From positions 1-64,000 of the forward strand of contig JAGBAO010000009.1 in the NCBI GenBank assembly GCA_017938925.1: 64,000 nt of DNA, in the 5' to 3' direction. The notes under the pieces were generated by a model that saw only the letters and a program-made list of their open reading frames with translations, made no database searches and was not told the origin of the DNA. Source of the DNA: Bacteroidales bacterium (GTDB lineage: Bacteria; Bacteroidota; Bacteroidia; Bacteroidales; UBA932). The translations under genes and the position numbers were made by a program. The first letter of the stretch is position 1. Each line of letters begins with the position of its first letter. Shown here piece by piece: positions 26,826-35,571 of this stretch.

Positions 26826-27437
26826 ATGCACAAGATATATTTCGAAAAGAGAGCCATTATAATATGCAGGCCTGACGACCAGGCCCTGTCGGATCCGAAC
26901 GCCATACTGTTCCGTCCCGGGAAAAGCCTGGACTTTCACTCTCTGGTAGGGATGATGGAATCCTCAGACTCGCTTCACAGGATATGCATTCCTTCCGACG
27001 ACGTCGGCCAGACATACAAAGAGATCTGTGCGGAATTCCTGGAAGTGAATGCCGGAGGCGGGCTGGTCTCCAACCGCCGCGGAGACTACCTTCTTATCAG
27101 CAGAAACGGACTCTGGGATCTGCCCAAAGGGCATCAGGACCCCGGAGAGGACATAGAGACCACAGCTCTGAGGGAAGTACAGGAGGAGACCGGAATCGAA
27201 GACCTCGTGCTGCGGGGACTGATCTGCGTGACAGACCATTGCTACAAGAGAAACGGCATCTGGCACCTCAAGCACACCTGGTGGTACGACATGCTCTACA
27301 CCGACCCGACAGACCTCACCCCTCAGCGGGAAGAGGACATCGCTAAGGCCGCATGGGTTGCCAAATCAAGCCTTCCTCCTTTCCTGACCAACACCTATCC
27401 TTCCATTCTTGAAGTGTTCCGTGAGGCAAAAGTGTGA
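26826..27437 (+). CDS. Nudix hydrolase
   Basis: 203 residues. A complete Nudix box is visible: GHQDPGED...ALREVQEETGI, giving the G-x5-E-x7-REUxEExGU pattern at about 100-122. The first ~70 residues form an extra domain not seen in MutT. Hydrolyses a nucleoside diphosphate linked to another moiety; substrate unknown. Single gene with its own promoter. Confidence 0.9.
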   Translation: MHKIYFEKRAIIICRPDDQALSDPNAILFRPGKSLDFHSLVGMMESSDSLHRICIPSDDVGQTYKEICAEFLEVNAGGGLVSNRRGDYLLISRNGLWDLPKGHQDPGEDIETTALREVQEETGIEDLVLRGLICVTDHCYKRNGIWHLKHTWWYDMLYTDPTDLTPQREEDIAKAAWVAKSSLPPFLTNTYPSILEVFREAKV

Positions 27438-27450
27438 TTTTTTCAAGAAT

Positions 27451-27466
27451 TTCACTTCCAAGTGAA
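27451..27466 (+). terminator. Weak hairpin after the Nudix gene
   Basis: TTCACTT-CC-AAGTGAA inverted repeat followed by ACAAAAG; no T-run, so termination is uncertain. Confidence 0.3.
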
Positions 27467-27533
27467 ACAAAAGTCCCGAAAAACCGTATAATGTTATGTA
27501 TTTTGCAGTATATAACAAGAGGTAACTATATTT

Positions 27534-28583
27534 ATGAAACTTTCACAATTCCAGTTCAATCTCCCTGCTGACAGAATCGCCTCAGAGCCACCAAGATGGC
27601 GCGACGAGTGCAAGCTCATGGTTCTCGACAGGAAGACAGGAGAGATCGAGCACAAGCTGTTCAAGGACATCCTTGACTATTTCGGAAAAGGGGACACATT
27701 CGTCCTGAACGACACAAAGGTATTTCCTGCAAGACTTTACGGAAACAAGGAGAAGACGGGGGCGGACATCGAGGTGTTCCTTCTGAGGGAACTCAACCGC
27801 GAGCAGAGGCTCTGGGATGTCATCGTCGATCCTGCCAGGAAGATCCGTATCGGAAACAAGCTCTACTTCGGTGACGACGACAGTCTCGTAGCTGAGGTAA
27901 TCGACAACACCACATCAAGAGGACGTACGCTCCGTTTCCTCTACGACGGAAGCTATGAGGACTTCAAGGAGACTCTGTTCGGACTCGGCCAGACTCCGGT
28001 TCCTGACTGGGTGAAGAAGGAGGTGACTCCTGAGGACGCAGAGAACTATCAGACCATCTTCGCTCAGCACGAAGGTGCTGTGTCAGCACCTGCCGCCGGT
28101 CTGCATTTCAGCCGCGAGCTGTTCAACAGGATGATCCTCAAGGACATCAACAAGGCGTTCATAACCCTTCACATGGGTATCGGACATTTCCGTGAAGTCG
28201 ATGTAGAGGATCTTTCGAAGCACAAGATGGACTCCGAAAGGCTCATCATCACTCCTGAGACCGCCGAGCTCATCAACAGGACAAAGAAGTCTGGCCACAA
28301 GGTGCTTGCAGTAGGAATCACCACAATCAGAGGCCTCGAGACCTACACCACCACAAACGATGAGGTGAACGCATACGACGGATGGACCAACAAGTTCATT
28401 TTCCCGCCATACAGGTTTGCAATCCCTAACGCCATCGTCTCCAACTTCCATCGTCCGGGCTCGACCATGCTCATGTCGGTGGCGGCATTCGGAGGATACG
28501 AAAACGTGATGAAGGCTTATAAGACTGCTCTTGAGATGGACTACAAGTTCGGTCCGTACGGCGATGCCCTCCTGATCATCTGA
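27534..28583 (+). CDS. queA: tRNA preQ1(34) S-adenosylmethionine ribosyltransferase-isomerase
   Basis: 349 residues of normal length. Starts [20 protein letters not shown] and contains the QueA landmarks [30 protein letters not shown]-type segment ([11 protein letters not shown]), [12 protein letters not shown] and [12 protein letters not shown]. It transfers the ribosyl part of SAM to preQ1 in the wobble position of queuosine tRNAs. No other queuosine gene is in the window. Confidence 0.96.
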   Translation: MKLSQFQFNLPADRIASEPPRWRDECKLMVLDRKTGEIEHKLFKDILDYFGKGDTFVLNDTKVFPARLYGNKEKTGADIEVFLLRELNREQRLWDVIVDPARKIRIGNKLYFGDDDSLVAEVIDNTTSRGRTLRFLYDGSYEDFKETLFGLGQTPVPDWVKKEVTPEDAENYQTIFAQHEGAVSAPAAGLHFSRELFNRMILKDINKAFITLHMGIGHFREVDVEDLSKHKMDSERLIITPETAELINRTKKSGHKVLAVGITTIRGLETYTTTNDEVNAYDGWTNKFIFPPYRFAIPNAIVSNFHRPGSTMLMSVAAFGGYENVMKAYKTALEMDYKFGPYGDALLII

Positions 28584-28677
28584 TGATTTTCGTCACATTT
28601 TTCCTGTGACGAAAGGAATTTTGAATAAAAAAGATTCAACGATTTTAAAAAAGAGAAAAATCTTGAATAAAAAAAAG

Positions 28678-28716
28678 AAAAACCGGCCTACGGAGTGCAT
28701 CTGGAGGCCGGTTTTT
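28678..28716. terminator. Strong bidirectional terminator after queA
   Basis: 12-bp perfect stem AAAAACCGGCCT / AGGCCGGTTTTT with a 15-nt loop, T-run on the plus side and A-run on the other. Confidence 0.85.
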
Positions 28717-28720
28717 CCTT

Positions 28721-28728
28721 TACTTTTG
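28721..28728 (+). promoter_or_regulatory. -7 box touching the dprA start
   Basis: TACTTTTG, only 5 bp before the dprA ATG at 28734, implying a leader of 0-3 nt. No -33 box seen. Confidence 0.45.
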
Positions 28729-28733
28729 CCTTC

Positions 28734-29912
28734 ATGGAAATTACACATGAAAAGGCATGTCTCTGCGCCCTCAACAAGATTTTCGGCTTCGAGCCCAAGA
28801 TCGCGCTGGCTCTCATCTCACACCTCGGAAGCGCAGCCGGGGTCTTTGAACTTAAGGCAAAAGAGGTCGATCAGATGCTGGGGCCACACTCAAAATATCG
28901 CGGCTGCATTTCGGGCGGGTCCGTGGAGCAGGCACACGCGGAGCTGGAATCGCTTTCCGGCAGGGGGATCCGTTTCTGCGGCTGGGGCGAGGACTCATAT
29001 CCTCCCCTTCTGAAAGAATGTGAAGACGCCCCGGTCGGGCTGTATGTCCGTAGCGGCAGTGACCCGGGAGAGCTTTGGAAAAGGCGACGGTTCATTGCCG
29101 TTGTCGGTACCAGAGACATATCCCCATACGGCAGGGAATGGTGCGAAAGGCTGGTCAGGAGGCTTTCCGAAGTGCCGATGAAGGACAGGCCGGTGATCGT
29201 AAGCGGCCTTGCATTGGGCACCGACATATGTGCCCACCGCACGGCACTTTCATGCGGCCTGCCGACAATAGCCGTCATGGCGACCGGGCCGGACGACATC
29301 TATCCGTCCCGGCACAGAGGTGCCGCAGCTGAAATATGCCGGTCGGAAGGGTCGGCCCTCGTCACCGACTATCCTCCCGGGACCGCCCCGCTGGCCATAC
29401 ATTTCCTGCGTCGCAACCGCATCATAGCGGGTCTGTCGGAAGCCACCGTCCTCATCGAGTCCAAGATCAAGGGCGGAGGTATGATGACCGCACGTCTGGC
29501 GGATTCATATAACCGGGAGGTGTTCGCCCTTCCCGGGCGGATAGACGACCTGCGTTCGCAGGGATGCAATTACCTTATACGCAACAAGACCGCAGTTTCC
29601 ATTTCCTCCGTCGATGATTTTCTGAAAGAGCTGGGGATATCACGCAGGACAGGCTCTGCAGGGAGGGAAACAGACGAGCAGAAACTCAAGAGGCTCTATG
29701 CCGGAACCGCAGAAGAAGACAGGATATCCATGATGAGCCGCGTCCTGCTGGCCATACGTAACGACAAGGGCATCACAGTCGAGGAGGTGGCGGCTGCCGT
29801 CGGCCTGGAATACAGCACGACCGCACAGATCATCAACCTGTTGGAAACCGACGGGCTCATCATCACCGACCTTCTGCAGAGATGTTTCATAAACTTGAAT
29901 TACAGGCCGTAA
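28734..29912 (+). CDS. dprA: DNA-processing protein DprA
   Basis: 392 residues. N-terminal helix-hairpin-helix-like region (FGFEPKIALALISHLGSA), central Rossmann fold (VVGTRDISPYG, VSGLALGTDICAH, GPDDIYPSRH, FLRRNRIIAGLSEATV, GGGMMTARLA, LPGRIDDLRSQGCN) and a C-terminal winged helix (GITVEEVAAAVGLEYSTTAQIINLLETDG-type, about 345-385). DprA loads RecA on incoming single-stranded DNA in transformation. The upstream in-frame ATG at 28695 lies in the terminator loop and was rejected. Confidence 0.95.
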   Translation: MEITHEKACLCALNKIFGFEPKIALALISHLGSAAGVFELKAKEVDQMLGPHSKYRGCISGGSVEQAHAELESLSGRGIRFCGWGEDSYPPLLKECEDAPVGLYVRSGSDPGELWKRRRFIAVVGTRDISPYGREWCERLVRRLSEVPMKDRPVIVSGLALGTDICAHRTALSCGLPTIAVMATGPDDIYPSRHRGAAAEICRSEGSALVTDYPPGTAPLAIHFLRRNRIIAGLSEATVLIESKIKGGGMMTARLADSYNREVFALPGRIDDLRSQGCNYLIRNKTAVSISSVDDFLKELGISRRTGSAGRETDEQKLKRLYAGTAEEDRISMMSRVLLAIRNDKGITVEEVAAAVGLEYSTTAQIINLLETDGLIITDLLQRCFINLNYRP

Positions 29913-29940
29913 AACCATATGAATGTTCCGATAAATTGCT

Positions 29941-29948
29941 TATATTTG
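29941..29948 (+). promoter_or_regulatory. -7 box at the start of tatD
   Basis: TATATTTG, 6 bp before an in-frame ATG at 29955 and 21 bp before the preferred ATG at 29970. No -33 box seen. Confidence 0.45.
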
Positions 29949-29969
29949 CGGGATATGCAAGATTCGGAA

Positions 29970-30737
29970 ATGGAATTCATAGACACACACTCCCATCTCT
30001 ATGACGAAGCCTTTGCAGGCGACGAGGATGCGGCCGTTGCACGTGCCGTGGAAGCAGGGGTGGCAAAAATAATATTCCCGGACATCGACTCTCAGAGCAG
30101 AGAAGCCATGTTCTCCTTTGCAGACAGGCATCCGGGAGTCATATTTCCATGTCTGGGACTGCATCCCACATCCGTCGACAGCGGATGGCAGGAGGAACTT
30201 TCCCGGATGGAGGCATATATGTCACGTAAGATATGGGCCATCGGAGAAATCGGCATGGACTGCTACTGGTCCAAGGAATTCATCAAGGAGCAGCAGGAAG
30301 TCATGAGAATCCAGCTTGAAATGGCCTCCAGAGCAGGTCTTCCGGTAATCATCCACTCGCGTGAATCCACTGAACTCATAATCAACATCCTCAAGGAATG
30401 TCGTCATCTCGGCCTCAGAGGAGTCTTCCATGCATTCAGCGGAAGCTATGAGACCTTCCGGGAACTGCAAGGGCTCGGAGACTGGTACATAGGCATAGGA
30501 GGGGTACTCACCTACAAGAAGGCCTCCATCGCAGAAACCGTCCGCAGGATTCCTCTCGGGAGGATTTTGCTCGAAACCGACTCCCCATACCTGACTCCTG
30601 TCCCGTTCAGGGGCAAAAGAAACGAGAGCAGTTACATCCCGCACATAGCGGCAAGGCTCGCCGGGCTGACGGAGACAGACATCGCTGAAGTGGCGGCCAT
30701 CACTACGGACAACGCACGAAAACTATTCGGAATATGA
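29970..30737 (+). CDS. tatD: TatD-family metal-dependent hydrolase
   Basis: 255 residues from ATG 29970, which gives the classic MEFIDTHSHLYDEAF start with the HxH metal site. Other metal ligands: GEIGMDCYW, VIIHSRES, GVFHAFSGS and LLETDSPYL. TIM-barrel deoxyribonuclease family. In-frame ATG at 29955 is an alternative. The stop overlaps the asparaginase start by four bases. Confidence 0.93.
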   Translation: MEFIDTHSHLYDEAFAGDEDAAVARAVEAGVAKIIFPDIDSQSREAMFSFADRHPGVIFPCLGLHPTSVDSGWQEELSRMEAYMSRKIWAIGEIGMDCYWSKEFIKEQQEVMRIQLEMASRAGLPVIIHSRESTELIINILKECRHLGLRGVFHAFSGSYETFRELQGLGDWYIGIGGVLTYKKASIAETVRRIPLGRILLETDSPYLTPVPFRGKRNESSYIPHIAARLAGLTETDIAEVAAITTDNARKLFGI

Positions 30738-31789
30738 TAGCAGAAACCCTCAGAAAGGACAAGTCCTCGATCCTCCTGATCTACACAGGAGGCACGATAG
30801 GCATGAAGGAAGATCCTGAAATCCAGGCATTGAGGCCATTCGATTTCAGTCAGATACTTGGAGAAGTCCCCGAACTGGCCAAGTTTGCATACAAGATAGA
30901 CTCCTACACCTTCGACCCGCTGATCGATTCATCGGATGTCGAGCCTTCACTATGGGTCTCGCTGGCGAAGCTGATCGAATCCAGATATGAGGATTACGAC
31001 GGTTTCGTCATCCTGCACGGCACCGACACCATGGCATATTCAGCCTCGGTGCTGAGCTTCATGCTTGAGGGCCTGACAAAGCCCGTGATATTCACGGGAA
31101 GCCAGCTGCCGATAGGGGTACCGAGGACTGACGGCAAGGAAAACCTCATTTCCTCCGTTGAGATCGCCGCAGCCAAGGACACGGAAGGACATGCCATAGT
31201 TCCGGAAGTCTGCATCTACTTCGACAATGTGCTGATCCGCGGAAACAGGTCCACCAAAATAAACTCCGACAACTTCAGGGCCTTCAGGTCCGAGAATCTG
31301 GCACCTCTGGCCGAGGCGGGAATAAACATCCGATACAACACCCAGCTTATCCGGAAACCGGATTCCTGGCAGCTGAACCCGACATTTCACAAGCATCTGG
31401 ACACCCGGGTTTCAATCCTCAAGATGCACCCGGGCATCACACCCGATGTGGTCAAGCACATCCTGTGCAGTCCCCAGACAAGGGCCGTGATAATCGAGAC
31501 CTACGGAGCCGGCAACGCACCTTCGAAGGAGTGGTTCCTATCCATCGTCAAGGAGGCGGTGGCAATGGGAAAGATCCTCATGAACGTCACCCAATGCATA
31601 GCCGGAAGCGTGAACATGGACATCTATGCCACAGGAAAGACACTCAAGGAGGCCGGCGTGCTCAACGGCTATGACAGCACCACAGAGGCAGCTCTCGGAA
31701 AGCTTTTCTATCTCATGGGACTTTTCCAGGACAACCTCCTTGTGAAGTCCATGATGGAGCTTGATCTGAGGGGTGAAATATCAAAATAA
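30734..31789 (+). CDS. ansA: Type I (cytoplasmic) L-asparaginase
   Basis: 351 residues without a signal peptide. Catalytic threonines in IYTGGTIG (Thr18) and HGTDTMAYSAS. Hydrolyses asparagine to aspartate and ammonia. Follows tatD with a four-base overlap; followed by a 130-bp gap before exbB. Confidence 0.93.
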   Translation: MIAETLRKDKSSILLIYTGGTIGMKEDPEIQALRPFDFSQILGEVPELAKFAYKIDSYTFDPLIDSSDVEPSLWVSLAKLIESRYEDYDGFVILHGTDTMAYSASVLSFMLEGLTKPVIFTGSQLPIGVPRTDGKENLISSVEIAAAKDTEGHAIVPEVCIYFDNVLIRGNRSTKINSDNFRAFRSENLAPLAEAGINIRYNTQLIRKPDSWQLNPTFHKHLDTRVSILKMHPGITPDVVKHILCSPQTRAVIIETYGAGNAPSKEWFLSIVKEAVAMGKILMNVTQCIAGSVNMDIYATGKTLKEAGVLNGYDSTTEAALGKLFYLMGLFQDNLLVKSMMELDLRGEISK

Positions 31790-31922
31790 TTATTGCTGAT
31801 TGAAAATTAATTGCTAAATTGCACCGATTTTACTGCGGTGTGCTGTGCCGCGATTAGAACAAACGATATTAACTAATACAAAATCAATAACTTTAATTAA
31901 TCAAAAACACACAAAAACAATT

Positions 31923-32705
31923 ATGAAAAAAATTTTCATGTTTTTGGCAGTTATGGGCGTAATGGCCTTTTCTGCACAGAATGCAGCAGCTCAGGATGCA
32001 GTTGCTGACACAACAGCGACTGAAGTAGCGGCTCCAGCTGCTGAGACTCTCGACGGACCTGAGGAAGTGCCTATGCACCAGGCCCTCAAGACAAAGTTCA
32101 TCGAAGGTGGTGCAGGCTTCATGGCACTCGTTATCGCCTGCCTTATCCTCGGTCTCGCTCTCTGTATCGAGCGTATCCTTTACCTCTCACTCTCAAAGAC
32201 CAATTCAAAGAAGCTTCTCGCAAAGATCGAGGATGCTCTCCAGAACGGTGGCGTAGCTGCTGCAACTGACGTTTGCCGCAACACCCGTGGTCCTATCGCT
32301 TCTATCTTCACTCAGGCATTCCTCCGTCTCGCTGACGGTCAGACACTTGACGAAGTCGAGAAGTCAGTCGTTTCTTACGGTGGTGTAGAGGCAAGCAAGA
32401 TGGAGCAGAACCTCTCATGGATCTCTCTCTTCATCGCCATCGCTCCATCCCTCGGATTCTTGGGAACAGTTATCGGTATGATCCAGGCATTCGACGCCAT
32501 CATGGTTGCAGGTGACATGTCTCCAGCAGTCGTAGCAGGTGGTATGAAGGTGGCCCTCATCACTACTGTCGGTGGTTTGATCGTTGCCGTTATCCTTCAG
32601 ATCTTCTACAACTATATCCTTTCACAGGTTGAGTCTCTCACTATCGACATGGAGGACGCTTCAATCTCACTGATGGACATTTTGGTTAAGTATCAGGACA
32701 AATAA
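31923..32705 (+). CDS. exbB: ExbB/TolQ-type proton channel with N-terminal extension
   Basis: 260 residues. A signal-peptide-like N-terminus (MKKIFMFLAVMGVMAFSAQNAAAQ) and a short Ala/Glu-rich linker precede the three-helix MotA/TolQ/ExbB domain: ALVIACLILGLALCIERIL, SLFIAIAPSLGFLGTVIGMIQAF, MKVALITTVGGLIVAVILQ. This is the usual form in Bacteroidota. It energises TonB-dependent transport with the two ExbD proteins downstream. An upstream in-frame start at 31845 lies in the leader and was rejected. Confidence 0.93.
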   Translation: MKKIFMFLAVMGVMAFSAQNAAAQDAVADTTATEVAAPAAETLDGPEEVPMHQALKTKFIEGGAGFMALVIACLILGLALCIERILYLSLSKTNSKKLLAKIEDALQNGGVAAATDVCRNTRGPIASIFTQAFLRLADGQTLDEVEKSVVSYGGVEASKMEQNLSWISLFIAIAPSLGFLGTVIGMIQAFDAIMVAGDMSPAVVAGGMKVALITTVGGLIVAVILQIFYNYILSQVESLTIDMEDASISLMDILVKYQDK

Positions 32706-32721
32706 TTGAACATTCCATAAA

Positions 32722-33153
32722 ATGAAATACGAAAAGATCATTAAATGGATCCTGGTGGCACTGTTCGTCGTGGGCGTCGTTTTCAGCTTCTACGGTTTCG
32801 CTGTAGGATTTGAATCAAACGGCAACGCTCCCGTTGACAACATCCTCTACTGCGCATATGCATTTGCTGCCGTAGCCATTCTTGCCGTTCTGTTCGGCGT
32901 GATTGTAATCGGTGGCATGAACAACCCTAAGAGCCTTCTCAAGCTCTTCATCGGTCTTGTTGCATGTGCTGTGATCGTAGCAGGAGCCTACCTTCTTGCC
33001 CCAGGAACTCCAGCCGTGGGATACCTCGGTGAGCCTGTGTCAGACGGCACACTCAAACTTACAGACACAATCCTTAATCTTACATACCTCCTCTTCGGAG
33101 GTGCGATCCTGTCTCTTGTTGCAGGATGGATTATAGGTGCAACTCGTAAATAA
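32722..33153 (+). CDS. Small four-helix membrane protein within the exb cluster
   Basis: 143 residues with four hydrophobic helices (about 10-28, 43-62, 74-92, 114-136: ILVALFVVGVVFSFYGFAVGF, AYAFAAVAILAVLFGVIVIGG, LFIGLVACAVIVAGAYLLAP, LTYLLFGGAILSLVAGWIIG). No recognised domain. Located 16 bp after exbB and 8 bp before the first exbD. I recall an equivalent unnamed gene in this position in other Bacteroidales, suggesting an accessory subunit of the motor. Function unknown. Confidence 0.85.
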   Translation: MKYEKIIKWILVALFVVGVVFSFYGFAVGFESNGNAPVDNILYCAYAFAAVAILAVLFGVIVIGGMNNPKSLLKLFIGLVACAVIVAGAYLLAPGTPAVGYLGEPVSDGTLKLTDTILNLTYLLFGGAILSLVAGWIIGATRK

Positions 33154-33161
33154 TTGACACC

Positions 33162-33737
33162 ATGGGTAAGAAAACACCAGAAATCAATTCAAGTTCAACG
33201 GCCGACATGGCGTTCCTCCTGCTCTGCTTCTTCATGATGACTACCACCATGGATCAGGACAAGGGTCTGCAGCGCCGACTTCCGCCTATGCCTGACCCTA
33301 ATCAGAAGGTGGAGGATCAGAAGGTTAATCGCCGCAACATCATCGTTGTGAAGATTAACTCTGCCGACAGACTTCTTGCTGGTTCAGAGCCTATGCACGT
33401 CAGCCAACTCAAAGACAAGATCAAGGAATTCCTTTCGAACCCTGCTGATGATCCGAACCTGCCGGAAAAGGCTGAGATCGAGATCGAAGGATACGGTCCA
33501 TGCATGGTTTCAAAGGGTGTCATCTCACTCCAGAACGACCGCGGTACCAGCTACCAGGCTTATATCGCAGTTCAGAATGAGCTCGTGAAGGCAGTGAACG
33601 AACTCCGTGACGAGTTTGCAATCGCCAACTACGGAAAGCTCTACATGAAACTGGATGAGGACCAGCAGGAGATTGTCAGAAAGGCAGTTCCTCAGAACAT
33701 TTCTGAGGCAGAGCCTAAGGATGTTTCTAAGAAATAA
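33162..33737 (+). CDS. exbD: ExbD/TolR-family protein, first copy
   Basis: 191 residues. The single membrane helix is near residues 10-28 in SSSTADMAFLLLCFFMMTTTMD, with Asp13 as the expected proton-carrying residue, followed by a periplasmic ExbD domain with a ~60-residue insertion relative to E. coli ExbD. Confidence 0.92.
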   Translation: MGKKTPEINSSSTADMAFLLLCFFMMTTTMDQDKGLQRRLPPMPDPNQKVEDQKVNRRNIIVVKINSADRLLAGSEPMHVSQLKDKIKEFLSNPADDPNLPEKAEIEIEGYGPCMVSKGVISLQNDRGTSYQAYIAVQNELVKAVNELRDEFAIANYGKLYMKLDEDQQEIVRKAVPQNISEAEPKDVSKK

Positions 33738-33751
33738 AGGAGAACAGCAAT

Positions 33752-34219
33752 ATGTCAAAGTTTAAACAGAAAGAGAAAAGGACAGTGCCACAGCCACCTT
33801 CAGGCTCACTTTCCGACATCGTGTTCATGCTGTTGTTCTTCTTCATGGTGACAACTACAATGCGTGAGACAGAGAGCAAGGTGGTCGTAAGACTTCCTGA
33901 GGCATCGGAGATCGCAAAGCTTGAGAGAAAGGACCTCGCATCATACATCAATATCGGTGCACCTATCCGTTCGCTCCAGGCTCAGTACGGTAACGACGCC
34001 CGTATCCAGCTCAACGACTCATTCAAGACTGTCGATGAGATCCGTGACTTCATCGCTGCAGAGCGTGACGCCCTCTCAGAGGCAGACAGGTCATTCATGA
34101 CAGTTGCCATCAAGGCAGACGAGAACACCCGCATGGGTATCGTGACTGACGTCAAGCAGGAGCTCAGAAAGTGCTCTGCGCTTAAGATCATCTACACAGC
34201 AAGAAAACCGGCTGAATAA
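33752..34219 (+). CDS. exbD: ExbD/TolR-family protein, second copy
   Basis: 155 residues. Helix at SGSLSDIVFMLLFFFMVTTTMRE with Asp19 in the proton-carrier position; periplasmic domain ending KCSALKIIYTARKPAE. Diverged from the first copy, so the motor probably has a mixed ExbD dimer. Confidence 0.92.
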   Translation: MSKFKQKEKRTVPQPPSGSLSDIVFMLLFFFMVTTTMRETESKVVVRLPEASEIAKLERKDLASYINIGAPIRSLQAQYGNDARIQLNDSFKTVDEIRDFIAAERDALSEADRSFMTVAIKADENTRMGIVTDVKQELRKCSALKIIYTARKPAE

Positions 34220-34241
34220 TCAGCTTACATACTTTTTAAGA

Positions 34242-34269
34242 AAGCAGCTCATTACGGGCTGCTTTTTTT
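34242..34269 (+). terminator. Terminator of the exb operon
   Basis: AAGCAGCTC, loop ATTAC, GGGCTGCTT (nine pairs with one G-U), followed by TTTTTA. Confidence 0.88.
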
Positions 34270-34270
34270 A

Positions 34271-34278
34271 TATATTTG
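34271..34278 (+). promoter_or_regulatory. -7 box of the alkaline phosphatase gene
   Basis: TATATTTG immediately after the exb terminator, 25 bp before ATG 34303. Confidence 0.55.
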
Positions 34279-34302
34279 CATGATATTTAAAGCTGTCATC
34301 AA

Positions 34303-35523
34303 ATGAAGTCACTCATTAGAACAATTGCAGCAGTCACCCTTGCCGGGGTGCTGCTGAGCGGATGCGGGGGCAACAGGTCAGAAGACCCAAAGGCGAAATA
34401 TATATTCCTCTTCATAGGAGATGGAATGGGAGTATCACAGGTGAGCCTGACCGAATCATATATGGCTTACAAAAAGGGGAATCTTGGAGGAGAGCGACTC
34501 ACATTCAGCAGTTTCCCATATTTTGGAATGGCCAGCACATATTCCGCCAACAGAGTCATAACCTGTTCATCAGCTGCAGGAACTGCCATTTCATGCGGTG
34601 CAAAGGCAAATAACGAAAGCCTCGGAATCAGCCCGGACGGAGAAAAGCTCAAAAGCATAACCTATCATCTGAAGGAGGATGGATACAGGATAGGAATCAT
34701 ATCGAATGCTCCTGTAAACCATGCAACCCCGGCTGCCTTCTATGCCAACTCTGCAAGCAGATATGACTACTACGAACTGACTCGCACCATACCGTCCACC
34801 GGCTTTGAATTCTTTGCCGGTTCCGGTTTCTCTGCATACTATGGAAACGAAGGAAAGGACGAAGACAGCGAATCATATCTGGAGAGGAACGGATACCAGG
34901 TGTGCTTCGGCGAGGAGGAATACCTCAACCGACCGGCAGACTGCAGGAATCTGGTTCTCTGCCAGAAACATCATAAAGGGCAGAATGCCAAGGACTACCT
35001 CATCGACGGAATGAAGAAGGAGGGAGTATATTCGCTGCCTGAACTGCTGGAACGAGGTATGGAATTCATCGGAGATTCCGAGCCTTTCTTCATAATGTGC
35101 GAGGGAGGGACAATAGACTGGGCCGCCCATGAGAACAAGACTATGCCGCTGATCAACCTTATAAGGGAATTCGATGCTGCTGTGGCTATGGCATATGAAT
35201 TCTATCTGTCTCATCCGGACGAGACTCTCATTGTGGTGACTGCTGACCATGACACAGGCGGCGTATCCCTCGGACAAGGCATCGAATGGCTTGACGACAG
35301 GCTGGAGTGGCATAAGATAGACAGCGCATGGACTGCCGCAGGAGGAGCGAACACTCTCGGATATGAAGAGAACAAGGCCCTCAACGATGCCGCATTCATC
35401 GGATGGACCACAAAGCAGCACACTGGAAACGACGTTCCGGTCTATGCGATAGGTAAGGGAGCGGAGCGTTTCTGCGGAAAGATGGATAACACTGAAATCA
35501 AGGGTAAAATTTTAGGCGAATAG
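34303..35523 (+). CDS. Alkaline phosphatase, lipoprotein
   Basis: 406 residues. Lipobox VLLSGCGG (Cys21) places it on the outer leaflet or in the periplasm. Metal-binding FIGDGMG (37-43), phosphorylated serine in TCSSAAGTA (Ser90), EGGTIDWAAHEN, TADHDTGG and C-terminal QHTGNDVPV. This is the PhoA superfamily. Serine in place of the usual Asp before the nucleophile resembles other Bacteroidota members. No pho-box-like sequence is recognisable. Confidence 0.92.
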   Translation: MKSLIRTIAAVTLAGVLLSGCGGNRSEDPKAKYIFLFIGDGMGVSQVSLTESYMAYKKGNLGGERLTFSSFPYFGMASTYSANRVITCSSAAGTAISCGAKANNESLGISPDGEKLKSITYHLKEDGYRIGIISNAPVNHATPAAFYANSASRYDYYELTRTIPSTGFEFFAGSGFSAYYGNEGKDEDSESYLERNGYQVCFGEEEYLNRPADCRNLVLCQKHHKGQNAKDYLIDGMKKEGVYSLPELLERGMEFIGDSEPFFIMCEGGTIDWAAHENKTMPLINLIREFDAAVAMAYEFYLSHPDETLIVVTADHDTGGVSLGQGIEWLDDRLEWHKIDSAWTAAGGANTLGYEENKALNDAAFIGWTTKQHTGNDVPVYAIGKGAERFCGKMDNTEIKGKILGE

Positions 35524-35535
35524 CTAGAAATCAAT

Positions 35536-35543
35536 TATCTTTG
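35536..35543 (+). promoter_or_regulatory. -7 box of asnS
   Basis: TATCTTTG, 28 bp before ATG 35572. Confidence 0.6.
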
Positions 35544-35571
35544 CAAAGTTTGAGTAAATCGTAATATAACA

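Noticed and set aside
31819-31843. GCACCG...CGGTGTGC hairpin upstream of exbB
   Set aside because: Imperfect and without T-run; neither terminator nor known riboswitch.
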